Source: JBDSYA01 sp039925865
Lineage (GTDB): Bacteria > Bacteroidota > Ignavibacteria > Tepidaquicellales > Tepidaquicellaceae
Direction: 5' to 3'
Length of the DNA stretch: 27,257 bases
Assembly: GCA_039925865.1 (NCBI GenBank)
Contig: JBDSYA010000041.1
Coordinates: 1 to 27,257, forward strand
The position numbers were made by a program, and so were the translations under genes. This document shows positions 8,497 to 16,038 of this stretch, piece by piece (the first letter of the stretch is position 1; every line of letters begins with the position of its first letter). The notes beneath the pieces were generated by a model. The model did no database searches and was not told the origin of the DNA. It saw only the letters and a program-made list of their open reading frames with translations.

Positions 8497-9381
8497 TTAT
8501 TCAATTAATATTTTTTCGTAATATTTTTTCGAAATATTTTTTCGTAATATTTTTTTCATTTCAGCAGTACTGTTACACTTCAAATCCATTATGCTTTTTC
8601 TGTTTGTGTTGTGACCGCCAATTAAAAGAATGCCCCCGAATTCATTTATTTTCTTATGGAGACTTAAGATTTGCTTTTCAAATAAAGTGATATTGCTTAT
8701 ATAAGTTGTGGAAAGGCAGACAAGATCCGGTTTTAATATTTCAATTAATTTAATCAATGATTTATATGGAAGATTAGTACCAGGGTAAATAACATTCCAA
8801 CCATCATATTCCAATGAAATTTTTACACAAAGAAGACCGATCTCATGAAACTCCTTTTCTAAACCTGCACATATAGCAGTTTTGTTTATTGATTCCTTTT
8901 TTTGAACTATTTTCTCAAGTTGAAAAAGAGCAGTTTGAATAGTATTAGAAGCTATGTGTTCATTTTCGATTCCTATCATTTTATTCATCCACATAATTCC
9001 AATATTCTTCATACTCTCTTTAACAATCAAATCAAATATATCTTCAAGTGAACAGTTGTTAATGTATAGAGTGTAAAGCAGTTTGTAAGTCAGGTTAACA
9101 TTACCGTTAAGAATATTTTTCTGTAAATTTTTAACAATGGGCTTGAAATTTCCATTTTGAATATTACTCATAAGATCTGACTTGTCATCATCAATCCGCA
9201 TATAGGACGTTTCATAATCATATTTCTTTGCAAGTGCCTGGAGATCTTCAATTTTAAATTTCCTGTGTCCGCCCGGGGTTTTGATACATTTTAAATAACC
9301 GATGTCAGCCCATCTTTTAACAGTAGATTCGTTTACATTTAAAAAATCAGCAGCCTTTTTTGAAGAGATAATGTTATCCAT
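8497..9381 (-). CDS. carH: CarH-type B12-dependent photoreceptor and transcription repressor
   Basis: This 294-residue protein has a MerR-type winged helix (about 4-52: KKAADFLNVNESTVKRWAD, then TPGGHRKFKIEDL), a four-helix B12-binding cap (about 75-160), and a Rossmann-type cobalamin domain (about 167-294). The cap holds the CarH signature W-x9-EH as W131, E141, H142. The cobalamin domain has EFHEIGL with H179 as the expected lower cobalt ligand, and GG pairs at 249-250 and 255-256. In the CarH family, adenosylcobalamin drives a DNA-binding tetramer in the dark and light cleaves the Co-C bond to release DNA. As the first gene of a carotenoid operon it should repress itself and the pathway in the dark. 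A light-independent B12 sensor is the main alternative, but the retained W-x9-EH argues for light sensing. The C-terminal tail is encoded by a 13-bp tandem repeat. Confidence 0.9.
   Translation of the reverse strand: MDNIISSKKAADFLNVNESTVKRWADIGYLKCIKTPGGHRKFKIEDLQALAKKYDYETSYMRIDDDKSDLMSNIQNGNFKPIVKNLQKNILNGNVNLTYKLLYTLYINNCSLEDIFDLIVKESMKNIGIMWMNKMIGIENEHIASNTIQTALFQLEKIVQKKESINKTAICAGLEKEFHEIGLLCVKISLEYDGWNVIYPGTNLPYKSLIKLIEILKPDLVCLSTTYISNITLFEKQILSLHKKINEFGGILLIGGHNTNRKSIMDLKCNSTAEMKKILRKNISKKYYEKILIE
8506..8557. repeat. Four tandem 13-bp units in the 3' end of carH
   Basis: Units of TAATATTTTTTCG start at 8506, 8519, 8532 (first base A) and 8545 (one extra T, incomplete end). On the coding strand the unit is CGAAAAAATATTA, read in three successive frames as KILR, KNIS, KKYYE and KIL at the CarH C-terminus. 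Since 13 is not a multiple of 3, gain or loss of a unit shifts the frame. By hand, both the shifted frames also stop within a few bases of the normal stop, so only the tail would change. The array ends about 10 bases before the crtI ATG. Confidence 0.85.
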
Positions 9382-9390
9382 TTTAAGTAT

Positions 9391-9409
9391 GCACGTTTTG
9401 CACGTTTTC
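9391..9409 (-). promoter_or_regulatory. Candidate CarH operator: two tandem 9-bp repeats before carH
   Basis: GCACGTTTT occurs twice head to tail (9391-9399 and 9400-9408), beginning 10 bases before the carH ATG. On the carH strand this reads AAAACGTGC twice. The position overlaps the transcription start expected from the promoter-like sequence just upstream, which is where a repressor would block transcription. CarH-family proteins are known to bind tandem direct repeats through their MerR-type domains. A matching pair of CAC-TTT units lies at 9563-9580. The assignment to CarH is inference. Confidence 0.5.
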
Positions 9410-9441
9410 TGAAACTACGGATTATTATATATAATTGCAAA
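9410..9441 (-). promoter_or_regulatory. Candidate Bacteroidota-like promoter for the carH-crt operon
   Basis: Read on the minus strand, TTTG (9441-9438) is followed after 20 bases by TAGTTTCA (9417-9410). This resembles the Bacteroidota -33/-7 promoter (TTTG, about 19-21 bases, TAnnTTTG) with the last two positions imperfect. The predicted start of transcription falls in the tandem repeats at 9391-9409. A TATAAT-like string overlaps the spacer but lacks a good -35 partner. Confidence 0.4.
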
Positions 9442-9556
9442 TGATTTAAAATATTTCGGAAATAATTCTCAAGTTGTATGAAAGTAGAATTTACAATTAA
9501 AGCGTGAGTTTAATATTAAATTTATAATTTAACTTTTATTTATTTTGAAACTTCAG

Positions 9557-9580
9557 TTTAAACACTTTAAACACGTTTTT
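9557..9580. repeat. Second 9-bp tandem repeat pair, purM side of the divergent region
   Basis: TTTAAACAC occurs twice head to tail (9557-9565, 9566-9574) and runs on into GTTTTT. In the register used for the carH-side repeats the pair reads CACTTTAAA (9563-9571) and CACGTTTTT (9572-9580). The shared CAC-n-TTT core and identical 9-bp spacing suggest the same protein could bind both ends of the carH-purM intergenic region. The rest of 9442-9556 shows nothing I can name. Confidence 0.4.
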
Positions 9581-9640
9581 TGAAATCCCGCAAATAGTTA
9601 ATTTCATTGATAAAATTGGCATTATTGAGTATTTTGCAAA

Positions 9641-10636
9641 GTGAAAGTAAGTTATAAGTCCTCAGGTGTAAATATTACTGAAGCGGAAAAATTTGTTGAG
9701 AAGATCAAGCCTCTTGTAAAAACTACTTTCTCACGCAATGTTATACATGGCATAGGAAATTTCGGAGCTTTATTTAAGATGGATCTTAAAAAATTTTCTG
9801 ATCCGGTTTTAGTGTCCAGTATAGATGGTGTTGGCACAAAAATAAAAATTGCCGCGCGGTTAGAAAAATTTGATACGATAGGCGAAGATCTTGTTAATCA
9901 TTGTGTAAATGATATTGCTGTTTGCGGTGCAGTCCCCCAGTATTTTCTGGATTACTATGCAGTAGGAAAATTAAAAAGTGCTGATGCAATTGAAGTTGTT
10001 AAAGGAATGGTCAGAGGATGCAAAATTAACAAATGTTCACTGATAGGCGGGGAAACAGCTGAGATGCCTGGAGTTTATCGGGTAAATGATTTTGATCTTG
10101 CCGGAGCAATTGTAGGAGTAGTCAATAAAGATTGTGTAGTTAGCTCAAAAAATGTTAAACAGGGAAATATATTAATTGGCCTGAGGTCTAATGGACTCCA
10201 TACAAACGGCTATTCACTTGTAAGAAAAATTTTCAACAGCAAATTAATTCTGGAAAAGTATTATCCCGAACTGTCAGGTTCATTGGGCAGAGAATTATTA
10301 AGGGTTCACAGATCATATTTGCAAATTATTCAGAGTTCTCTATACAAGTTTAAGATAAATTCTATCTCACATATTACAGGCGGCGGAATAATGGGAAATA
10401 CACGCCGTGTTGTGCCAGAGAAATTAAAGATTAACATTGACTGGAGTTCATGGCAGAGGCCATTTGTTTTTCAACTGATACAAAAAAAAGGTAATGTTTC
10501 CGAGAATGACATGAGAAGAACTTTTAATTTAGGTATTGGACTTATATTTATTGTTTCAAAAAGTACAGGTGGAGATTTTATTAAATTTCTTAAAATGAAA
10601 AATGAGGATCCTGTTGTCATCGGAAGTATAAGCTAA
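9641..10636 (+). CDS. purM: Phosphoribosylformylglycinamidine cyclo-ligase (AIR synthetase)
   Basis: This enzyme closes the imidazole ring in purine synthesis, using ATP to turn FGAM into AIR. The 331-residue sequence has the N-terminal SYKSSGVNITEAEKFVEKIK, the SSIDGVGTK block, GEDLVNHCVNDIAVCGA, LIGGETAEMPGVY, and GLRSNGLHTNGYSLV, all typical of PurM. HITGGGIMGNTRRVVPE and the NLGIG near the end complete the ATP-binding half. The start is GTG at 9641, supported because the normal PurM N-terminus begins exactly there and no upstream ATG exists. It is divergent from carH and 45 bases ahead of the lysine transaminase gene. Length is close to the usual 340-350. Confidence 0.94.
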   Translation: MKVSYKSSGVNITEAEKFVEKIKPLVKTTFSRNVIHGIGNFGALFKMDLKKFSDPVLVSSIDGVGTKIKIAARLEKFDTIGEDLVNHCVNDIAVCGAVPQYFLDYYAVGKLKSADAIEVVKGMVRGCKINKCSLIGGETAEMPGVYRVNDFDLAGAIVGVVNKDCVVSSKNVKQGNILIGLRSNGLHTNGYSLVRKIFNSKLILEKYYPELSGSLGRELLRVHRSYLQIIQSSLYKFKINSISHITGGGIMGNTRRVVPEKLKINIDWSSWQRPFVFQLIQKKGNVSENDMRRTFNLGIGLIFIVSKSTGGDFIKFLKMKNEDPVVIGSIS

Positions 10637-10681
10637 CACAAAAATAACTAACCAAAATTTTATAAATTTTTTTTTGAAAGT

Positions 10682-12064
10682 ATGAATCCGCAAACCTTAG
10701 AAACGAACATTGTTGCAGAAAGTAAAGTCAACGGTGTGCAATCAGGCAACGATCACATCTCTCCGCAGAATGTACAGACCACACTAAAGAAATATATGCT
10801 GGTTGACGGATTTGATATAACAGTCGACCTTGAAAAATCCAAAGGATCCTACCTTTACGATTCGAAATACGAAAGAAATCTGCTGGACTTTTTTACATTT
10901 GTTGCATCGAATCCGCTTGGAATGAATCACCCAAAATTAAATAATGAAGATTTTATAAGTGATATAGGTAAAGTTGCCGTTAATAAGCCTTCATTATCAG
11001 ATATATACACTGAGGTTCAGGCTGAATTTGTGGATACATTTTTCAAAACGGCAGTGCCTTCATATTTCAAATATGTTTTTTTAATTGAAGGCGGTGCGCT
11101 GGCAGTTGAGAATGCATTGAAAGCTGCGTTTGACTGGAAGGTTAGAAAGAATTTCGCAAAAGGTTATAAAGAAGAAAAGGGTCATAAAGTCATTCACTTC
11201 CAACAAGCATTCCATGGCAGAAGCGGTTATACAATGTCTTTGACAAATACCGATCCGACTAAAGTAATGTATTATCCTAAGTTTGACTGGCCGAGAGTTT
11301 TAAATCCAAAGGTAAAATTTCCTTTGAATGAAGAAAATTTAAAACAAGTAATCGAAGCTGAGAACGAATCAATAAAGCAAATCAAAGATGCCATTCATCT
11401 AAATAAAGACGATATTGCTTCAATAATACTTGAACCGATTCAGGGCGAGGGCGGAGACAACCATTTCAGAAAAGAATTTTTTCAGCAGCTTAGACAAATA
11501 TGTGATGAGAGTGAGATCATGTTGATATTTGATGAAGTTCAAACCGGGATTGCCCTTACCGGAAAGTGGTGGGCTCACATGCATTATGTACAGCCGGATC
11601 TGATATCGTTTGGTAAAAAAACACAGGTTTGCGGAACATTATCGACAGGGAGAATTGATGAAGTAGAAGAAAATGTTTTTAAGAAACCCAGTAGAATAAA
11701 TTCTACATGGGGAGGAAATATGGTGGATATGAAAAGGTTTACAAAGATCCTTGAAATAATTGAAGAAGAAAAATTAGTAAGAAATTGTGAAGTTAACGGA
11801 GTTTATCTTCAGGCCAAGTTGAAAGAGTTAAGTGAAAAATATCCTGCCAAAGTTTCTAACACACGTGGAGCCGGTCTATTCTGCGCATTTGATTGTAAAG
11901 ATGCGGAGATGAGAGGTAAAGTTACAACGAAAGCTTTAGAGAAAGATATGTTGATACTCGGCTCGGGTGAAAGATCAATAAGATTCAGGCCACCTATAAA
12001 TGTTTCCAAATCAGAGATTGATCTTGGAGCGGAAATCTTAGATAAAGTCATACATAGTATTTAA
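10682..12064 (+). CDS. lat: L-lysine 6-transaminase
   Basis: This is a class III PLP aminotransferase of 460 residues. The N-terminal GYLY-like GSYLYDSKYERNLLDFFTF (55-73), VASNPLGMNHPKL, IEGGALAVENALKAAFDWK, and FGKKTQVCG (310-318) match the lysine epsilon-aminotransferase subgroup rather than ornithine or acetylornithine enzymes. D284 in IFDEVQTG and the lysine at 312 (or 313) are the expected cofactor contacts; EPIQGEGGD lies at 251-259. It should move the epsilon amino group of lysine to 2-oxoglutarate, giving aminoadipate semialdehyde, which cyclises. No aminoadipate semialdehyde dehydrogenase lies nearby, so the rest of the pathway is not shown here. Confidence 0.88.
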   Translation: MNPQTLETNIVAESKVNGVQSGNDHISPQNVQTTLKKYMLVDGFDITVDLEKSKGSYLYDSKYERNLLDFFTFVASNPLGMNHPKLNNEDFISDIGKVAVNKPSLSDIYTEVQAEFVDTFFKTAVPSYFKYVFLIEGGALAVENALKAAFDWKVRKNFAKGYKEEKGHKVIHFQQAFHGRSGYTMSLTNTDPTKVMYYPKFDWPRVLNPKVKFPLNEENLKQVIEAENESIKQIKDAIHLNKDDIASIILEPIQGEGGDNHFRKEFFQQLRQICDESEIMLIFDEVQTGIALTGKWWAHMHYVQPDLISFGKKTQVCGTLSTGRIDEVEENVFKKPSRINSTWGGNMVDMKRFTKILEIIEEEKLVRNCEVNGVYLQAKLKELSEKYPAKVSNTRGAGLFCAFDCKDAEMRGKVTTKALEKDMLILGSGERSIRFRPPINVSKSEIDLGAEILDKVIHSI

Positions 12065-12109
12065 ACTTGATTTCTCCTATCTTTATAAAGACACAATCTA
12101 AATAATAAT

Positions 12110-12568
12110 TTGATACCTGAAGATATTAAAAATACTTTCATTGGTTACCTTAAAGAAAATGCTCACCGTATAACTAATGAGAGATTTCTTATTTTAAATG
12201 CTTCCCTTAATATGGAAGGTCACTTTGATGCAGATGAATTGTATTTGCGAATGAAATCTGATTATATAAACGTTTCCAGGGCTACTGTATATAAAACTTT
12301 AGAGCTTATGAGTGAGTGTCACATTCTTACAAAGCATCATTTCAAGGGAGACAGGACGCGGTATGAAACAAAGATCGGGAGAAATCAACACTATCACATT
12401 ATTTGTGTGACATGCAATAAGATCACAGAGTTTGAATACCCCATGATTGAAACGATCCAAAATGAGGTCTGCAAAATTAACAATTTGAAAATTGTTGATC
12501 ATACATTTCAGGTGTTCGCAAAGTGTCATAATTCATCCAAATGTAAAAATAATAAACACGTTAATTAA
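12110..12568 (+). CDS. fur: Fur-family metal-responsive transcription regulator
   Basis: This 152-residue protein has the Fur winged helix (about 10-85: RITNERFLILNASLN, DADELYLRMK and VSRATVYKTLELMSE) and the metal-binding/dimerisation part starting QHYHIICVTCNKITEFEYP. Cysteine pairs CVTC and CHNSSKC could hold structural zinc. The start is TTG at 12110; the frame upstream is closed at 12086 and holds no ATG. With feoA starting only 43 bases downstream, it is most likely an iron-responsive Fur controlling ferrous iron uptake. Zur or PerR cannot be ruled out by motifs alone, but the neighbours favour iron. Confidence 0.88.
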   Translation: MIPEDIKNTFIGYLKENAHRITNERFLILNASLNMEGHFDADELYLRMKSDYINVSRATVYKTLELMSECHILTKHHFKGDRTRYETKIGRNQHYHIICVTCNKITEFEYPMIETIQNEVCKINNLKIVDHTFQVFAKCHNSSKCKNNKHVN

Positions 12569-12585
12569 AAAAAATTTTCTTATTG

Positions 12586-12606
12586 TTTATATTAAGTCTA
12601 AATAAA
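12586..12606. promoter_or_regulatory. Imperfect palindrome just before feoA, possible Fur-type operator
   Basis: TTTATATTA (12586-12594) and TAAATAAA (12599-12606) form an imperfect dyad ending five bases before the feoA ATG. AT-rich dyads are typical of Fur-family sites, but this one does not match the classical Fur box closely. Function is inferred from its position between fur and feoA. Confidence 0.25.
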
Positions 12607-12611
12607 GATTT

Positions 12612-12830
12612 ATGAGAACAGCATCTGATCTTGTATTCGGAGAAAAGGCAATTATTCTAGACGTTGATAATTCACATCCATCATCGCACAGAATAATGGA
12701 AATTGGATTTACACCCGGTCAGGAAATTGAATTGGTGAACCGGTCCGTTTTTAATGATCCGATTGCACTTTCTATAAGAGGTACTATAATTGCGATAAGA
12801 AGAAATGAAGCAACCTGTATTAAAATTTGA
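12612..12830 (+). CDS. feoA: Ferrous iron transport protein A (SH3-like)
   Basis: This is a small cytosolic SH3-like protein of 72 residues that assists FeoB. The family pattern is visible: AIILDVDNSHPSSHRIMEIGFTPGQEIELV followed by the DPIALSIRG and IAIRRNEATCIKI ends. The RIMEIGFTPG.E block is the FeoA hallmark. Its stop TGA overlaps the FeoB TTG start (TTGA), which suggests translational coupling. It follows fur closely and probably shares iron control. Confidence 0.92.
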   Translation: MRTASDLVFGEKAIILDVDNSHPSSHRIMEIGFTPGQEIELVNRSVFNDPIALSIRGTIIAIRRNEATCIKI

Positions 12831-14872
12831 CAGAAACAACACTTCAAAATAAAATCCCTTTAATAACATTAGTCGGTCAGCCAAATTCAGGTAAGACAAC
12901 ACTTTTTAATTTCCTTAGCGGGAAAAATTATAAAACTGTTAACTATCCAGGTTCAACAGTTGAATACTCAATTTCCAAAATTTTAAGTAAGTTTGCGATC
13001 AACGCTAATATTCTGGACTCTCCGGGAATAATAAGCCTACTTCCCTCCTCACCCGATGAAGTTCTTTCCGTTAATTCATTATACTCACATCCTAAATTTG
13101 GTACTCCGGATATAGTTGTCGTTACTGTAGATGCTAGTCAGCTTTCCCGGCATTTGTTTTTAGTCCGGCAACTGATAGATTCAAATTTTAAAGTAATTGT
13201 AGTTCTTACAATGATAGATCTGCTGAATAAGAAAGGTTTGGAAATTTCCGATAAAAAACTGGCGGAAAGTCTCAAATGCAGGGTCATAAGGATTGACGGC
13301 AGAAAAGGTAAAGGTATTGATCCGCTTCTAATAGCGATCAACGAAACGATAAATGATTTAAAAACTGAAGACAGGAAAAATATTTCTAATATATACTCAC
13401 ATAAAAATCGTGAAAGTTTAATAGAATCTTATAAAGAAATAGAGCGTATTGAAAAAGAAATATTGTATAAAAGAGAGGCTCTAATTCCAATCAACGGAAA
13501 ATTTGATCTTCAAAGTGTAAATGAAAAGCTTGTTGTTTTAAATTCTCCAATAATTCCCAATAAGCCCGATAAACTAACTTTAAAGATCGATAATTTTGTT
13601 TTGCATAAATTCTGGGGACTTATAATATTTTTTGTAATAATGTCACTTACTTTTACTTCGATCTTTTGGCTCGCTGCTCCAATTATGGATCTGATAAATG
13701 AACTGTTCTCTGTTTTGTCAAACCAATCGGATTCAATTCTTGGTGACGGCTGGGTGAGCAGTCTTGTATCAAATGGTATTATCAGCGGACTTGGTTCAGT
13801 GTTGGTTTTCCTTCCGCAAATCCTGATTTTGTTTTTGATCTTAGGACTTCTTGAAGATTCAGGATATCTAGCCAGAGGCGCTATGCTTATTGACAAACCG
13901 TTATCCAAAATCGGACTGAATGGGAAATCATTTGTACCCATGTTGTCAGGTTTTGCATGTGCTATTCCTGCAATTATGGCAACCCGGACAATTTCAAACA
14001 AGAGGGAAAGATTATTAACAATTTTTATAATTCCTCTTATGAGCTGTAGTGCGCGTATCCCTGTTTATGCGCTTTTGATTGCCTTTTTAATACCAAAGGA
14101 TAGTCCCTGGATTGGAGGAATTGTTTTATCACTTATTTACATATTCAGTATCATAAGTTCGATAATAATTGCTGCGATCGTAAACAAATATCAAAGCAGG
14201 CTGATAAAGGAAAAAGATAATTCTTCTTTCATACTTGAACTGCCTGCATACAGAAAACCAAAGCTTAGTGTGGTAATTAATAACACACTTAAAAATGCTA
14301 AACAATATATTCGTAAAGCCGGTCCTGTAATCTTGTATTTGTCCATAATCCTTTGGCTGCTTACATACTTTCCGAATTATAATCCCTCTGTAGATGAAGA
14401 AAATAAATCAAAAGATGAGATCTCGCAGTTAAAGGATGCAGAAAGGATTTCTACATCATATGCATCAAGCATGGGAAAGTTTATTGAGCCTGTTATGACT
14501 CCGATTGGAATGGACTGGAGAGTTGGTGTTTCTCTTGTTGCAACTTTTGCTGCAAGAGAAGTTTTTGTGAGTTCATTAGCATTAATCTTTAAAATTACGG
14601 ATGATGAAGAAGATCTTCAAAATTCAATTCTCGGTGCGATGAAAAATGCAACCATTGAAGGTACGGATAAGAAATTGTTTACTATTGCATCCACCACCGG
14701 GCTGATTATTTTTTTCGTTTTTGCATTACAATGTTTATCAACAGTTGCCATTTCAAAAAAAGAAACTGGAAGCTGGAGAATTCCTGTCCTTCAGATAGTC
14801 ATCTTCACTTTGATTGCGTACATACTTGCTTTGATTACGGTTAATGGGTTAAGAGTTATAGGAATTAACTGA
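12827..14872 (+). CDS. feoB: Ferrous iron transporter FeoB
   Basis: This is an inner-membrane Fe(II) transporter of 681 residues with an N-terminal G domain. G1 is GQPNSGKT (17-24), the switch II block is LDSPGIISL (63-71), and SPDEVLSVNSL follows as in other FeoB proteins. The G4 position reads TMID (128-131) instead of the usual NxxD. The membrane part begins around residue 265 with repeated Gate-like segments, including GYLARGAMLIDKPLSKIGLN and GFACAIPAIMATRTI, and the second gate with FAAREVFVSSLALIF. It starts at TTG 12827 overlapping feoA. Length is at the short end for FeoB. It is convergent with ychF. Confidence 0.94.
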   Translation: MTETTLQNKIPLITLVGQPNSGKTTLFNFLSGKNYKTVNYPGSTVEYSISKILSKFAINANILDSPGIISLLPSSPDEVLSVNSLYSHPKFGTPDIVVVTVDASQLSRHLFLVRQLIDSNFKVIVVLTMIDLLNKKGLEISDKKLAESLKCRVIRIDGRKGKGIDPLLIAINETINDLKTEDRKNISNIYSHKNRESLIESYKEIERIEKEILYKREALIPINGKFDLQSVNEKLVVLNSPIIPNKPDKLTLKIDNFVLHKFWGLIIFFVIMSLTFTSIFWLAAPIMDLINELFSVLSNQSDSILGDGWVSSLVSNGIISGLGSVLVFLPQILILFLILGLLEDSGYLARGAMLIDKPLSKIGLNGKSFVPMLSGFACAIPAIMATRTISNKRERLLTIFIIPLMSCSARIPVYALLIAFLIPKDSPWIGGIVLSLIYIFSIISSIIIAAIVNKYQSRLIKEKDNSSFILELPAYRKPKLSVVINNTLKNAKQYIRKAGPVILYLSIILWLLTYFPNYNPSVDEENKSKDEISQLKDAERISTSYASSMGKFIEPVMTPIGMDWRVGVSLVATFAAREVFVSSLALIFKITDDEEDLQNSILGAMKNATIEGTDKKLFTIASTTGLIIFFVFALQCLSTVAISKKETGSWRIPVLQIVIFTLIAYILALITVNGLRVIGIN

Positions 14873-14920
14873 TGCTATTTTTAAAACTATATGTTAAATT
14901 TAATTATTTTAACTTCAGCA

Positions 14921-16024
14921 TTATACATTAAATCTAAAATGAACCACATCACCGTCTTCAACAATGTATTCTTTACCTTCAACATTCAACTTACCTTTTT
15001 CTTTAACAGCACTTTCAGTTCTTAATTCTATAAGATCTTTATATTTCATAATTTCGGCCCTGATAAATCCTTTTTCAAAATCAGTATGTATTTCCCCTGC
15101 CGCTTGTGGAGCTTTGTAGCCTTTATGTAAGGTCCAGGCATGAACTTCTTTTTCACCCGCTGTGAAAAAAGTTATGAGATCTAATAGTTCATAACCTTTA
15201 AATATCAATTTATCTAATCCGGATTTTTCAAGACCCATCTCTCTCAAAAATTCTTTCTTTTCTTCTTTAGTTTCAAGCAGTGCTATTTCACATTCAATCT
15301 GCACTGATAAAATCAGAAATTGCGCATTTTCTTTCTCAGCAATACTTTTTACAATTTCAGAATAATTATTTCCTGATAAATTTTTATCATCAACATTGGC
15401 TACATACAAAATTGGCTTATCAGTGAGAAGATGTAATTCTTTTATCACCAAACTCTCCTCTTCGTTCAGACCATTCGTGAAATATTTTGCAAGCCTTGAT
15501 CCGGAAAGATGCTCCTTCAGAGAATTTAACACTTCTACTTCAAGCTTTGCTTTTTTATCACCGCTCTTTAAAGATTTTGATGCTCTGTCAATTCTTTTAT
15601 CGAGAGTATCCATGTCCTTAATTATCAATTCTGTTTCAATTATTTCGATATCATTTTTTGGATCCACCTTTCCTTCAACATGCACAATATTTTCATTGTC
15701 AAAACACCTTACTATATGAATTATTGCCTCAACTTCCCGGATGTGTGAAAGGAACTGATTGCCCAGTCCCTCTCCTTTAGAAGCACCTTTAACAAGGCCG
15801 GCAATATCAACAAATTCTATAGTTGCAGGAACAATTTTTTTTGGGAGATACAGTTCAACCAGCTTATCAACTCGTTCATCAGGAACTATCACTGTTCCGA
15901 CATTCGGATCGATTGTACAAAATGGATAATTTGCAGCCTCAGCGTTTTGTGAAGATGTAATTGCATTAAACAAAGTTGACTTCCCAACATTTGGAAGCCC
16001 TACGATACCACAGCGAAATGACAT
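14921..16024 (-). CDS. ychF: Ribosome-associated ATPase YchF/OLA1
   Basis: This is an Obg-family P-loop protein that prefers ATP and associates with ribosomes. The P-loop is GLPNVGKST (9-17), followed by NYPFCTIDPNVG (switch I) and DIAGLVKGASKGEGLGNQFL (switch II). The nucleotide specificity position reads NVDD, replacing NKxD as expected for YchF. The C-terminal TGS domain (about 280-365) contains FTAGEKEVHAWTL and the GDVVHFRFNV end. Length (367) is usual. It follows the kinase-like gene by 14 bases on the same strand. Confidence 0.95.
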   Translation of the reverse strand: MSFRCGIVGLPNVGKSTLFNAITSSQNAEAANYPFCTIDPNVGTVIVPDERVDKLVELYLPKKIVPATIEFVDIAGLVKGASKGEGLGNQFLSHIREVEAIIHIVRCFDNENIVHVEGKVDPKNDIEIIETELIIKDMDTLDKRIDRASKSLKSGDKKAKLEVEVLNSLKEHLSGSRLAKYFTNGLNEEESLVIKELHLLTDKPILYVANVDDKNLSGNNYSEIVKSIAEKENAQFLILSVQIECEIALLETKEEKKEFLREMGLEKSGLDKLIFKGYELLDLITFFTAGEKEVHAWTLHKGYKAPQAAGEIHTDFEKGFIRAEIMKYKDLIELRTESAVKEKGKLNVEGKEYIVEDGDVVHFRFNV

Positions 16025-16038
16025 TTAATTTTATTTAC

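Noticed and set aside
8502..8504. TTG at 8504 as the crtI start
   Set aside because: An ATG three codons later directly follows the carH stop and matches the normal N-terminus of CrtI; the TTG lies inside carH.
8495..8560. Possible in-frame carH-crtI fusion after loss of one 13-bp unit
   Set aside because: Working through the frame gives a TAA immediately before the crtI-frame TTG, so no fusion would form.
13510..14001. A 163-codon open frame on the minus strand opposite feoB
   Set aside because: It lies wholly inside feoB and shows no domain or sensible composition; the plus-strand frame encodes conserved FeoB motifs.
14873..14920. A terminator between convergent feoB and ychF
   Set aside because: The 48 bases are AT-rich but hold no stem of useful strength.
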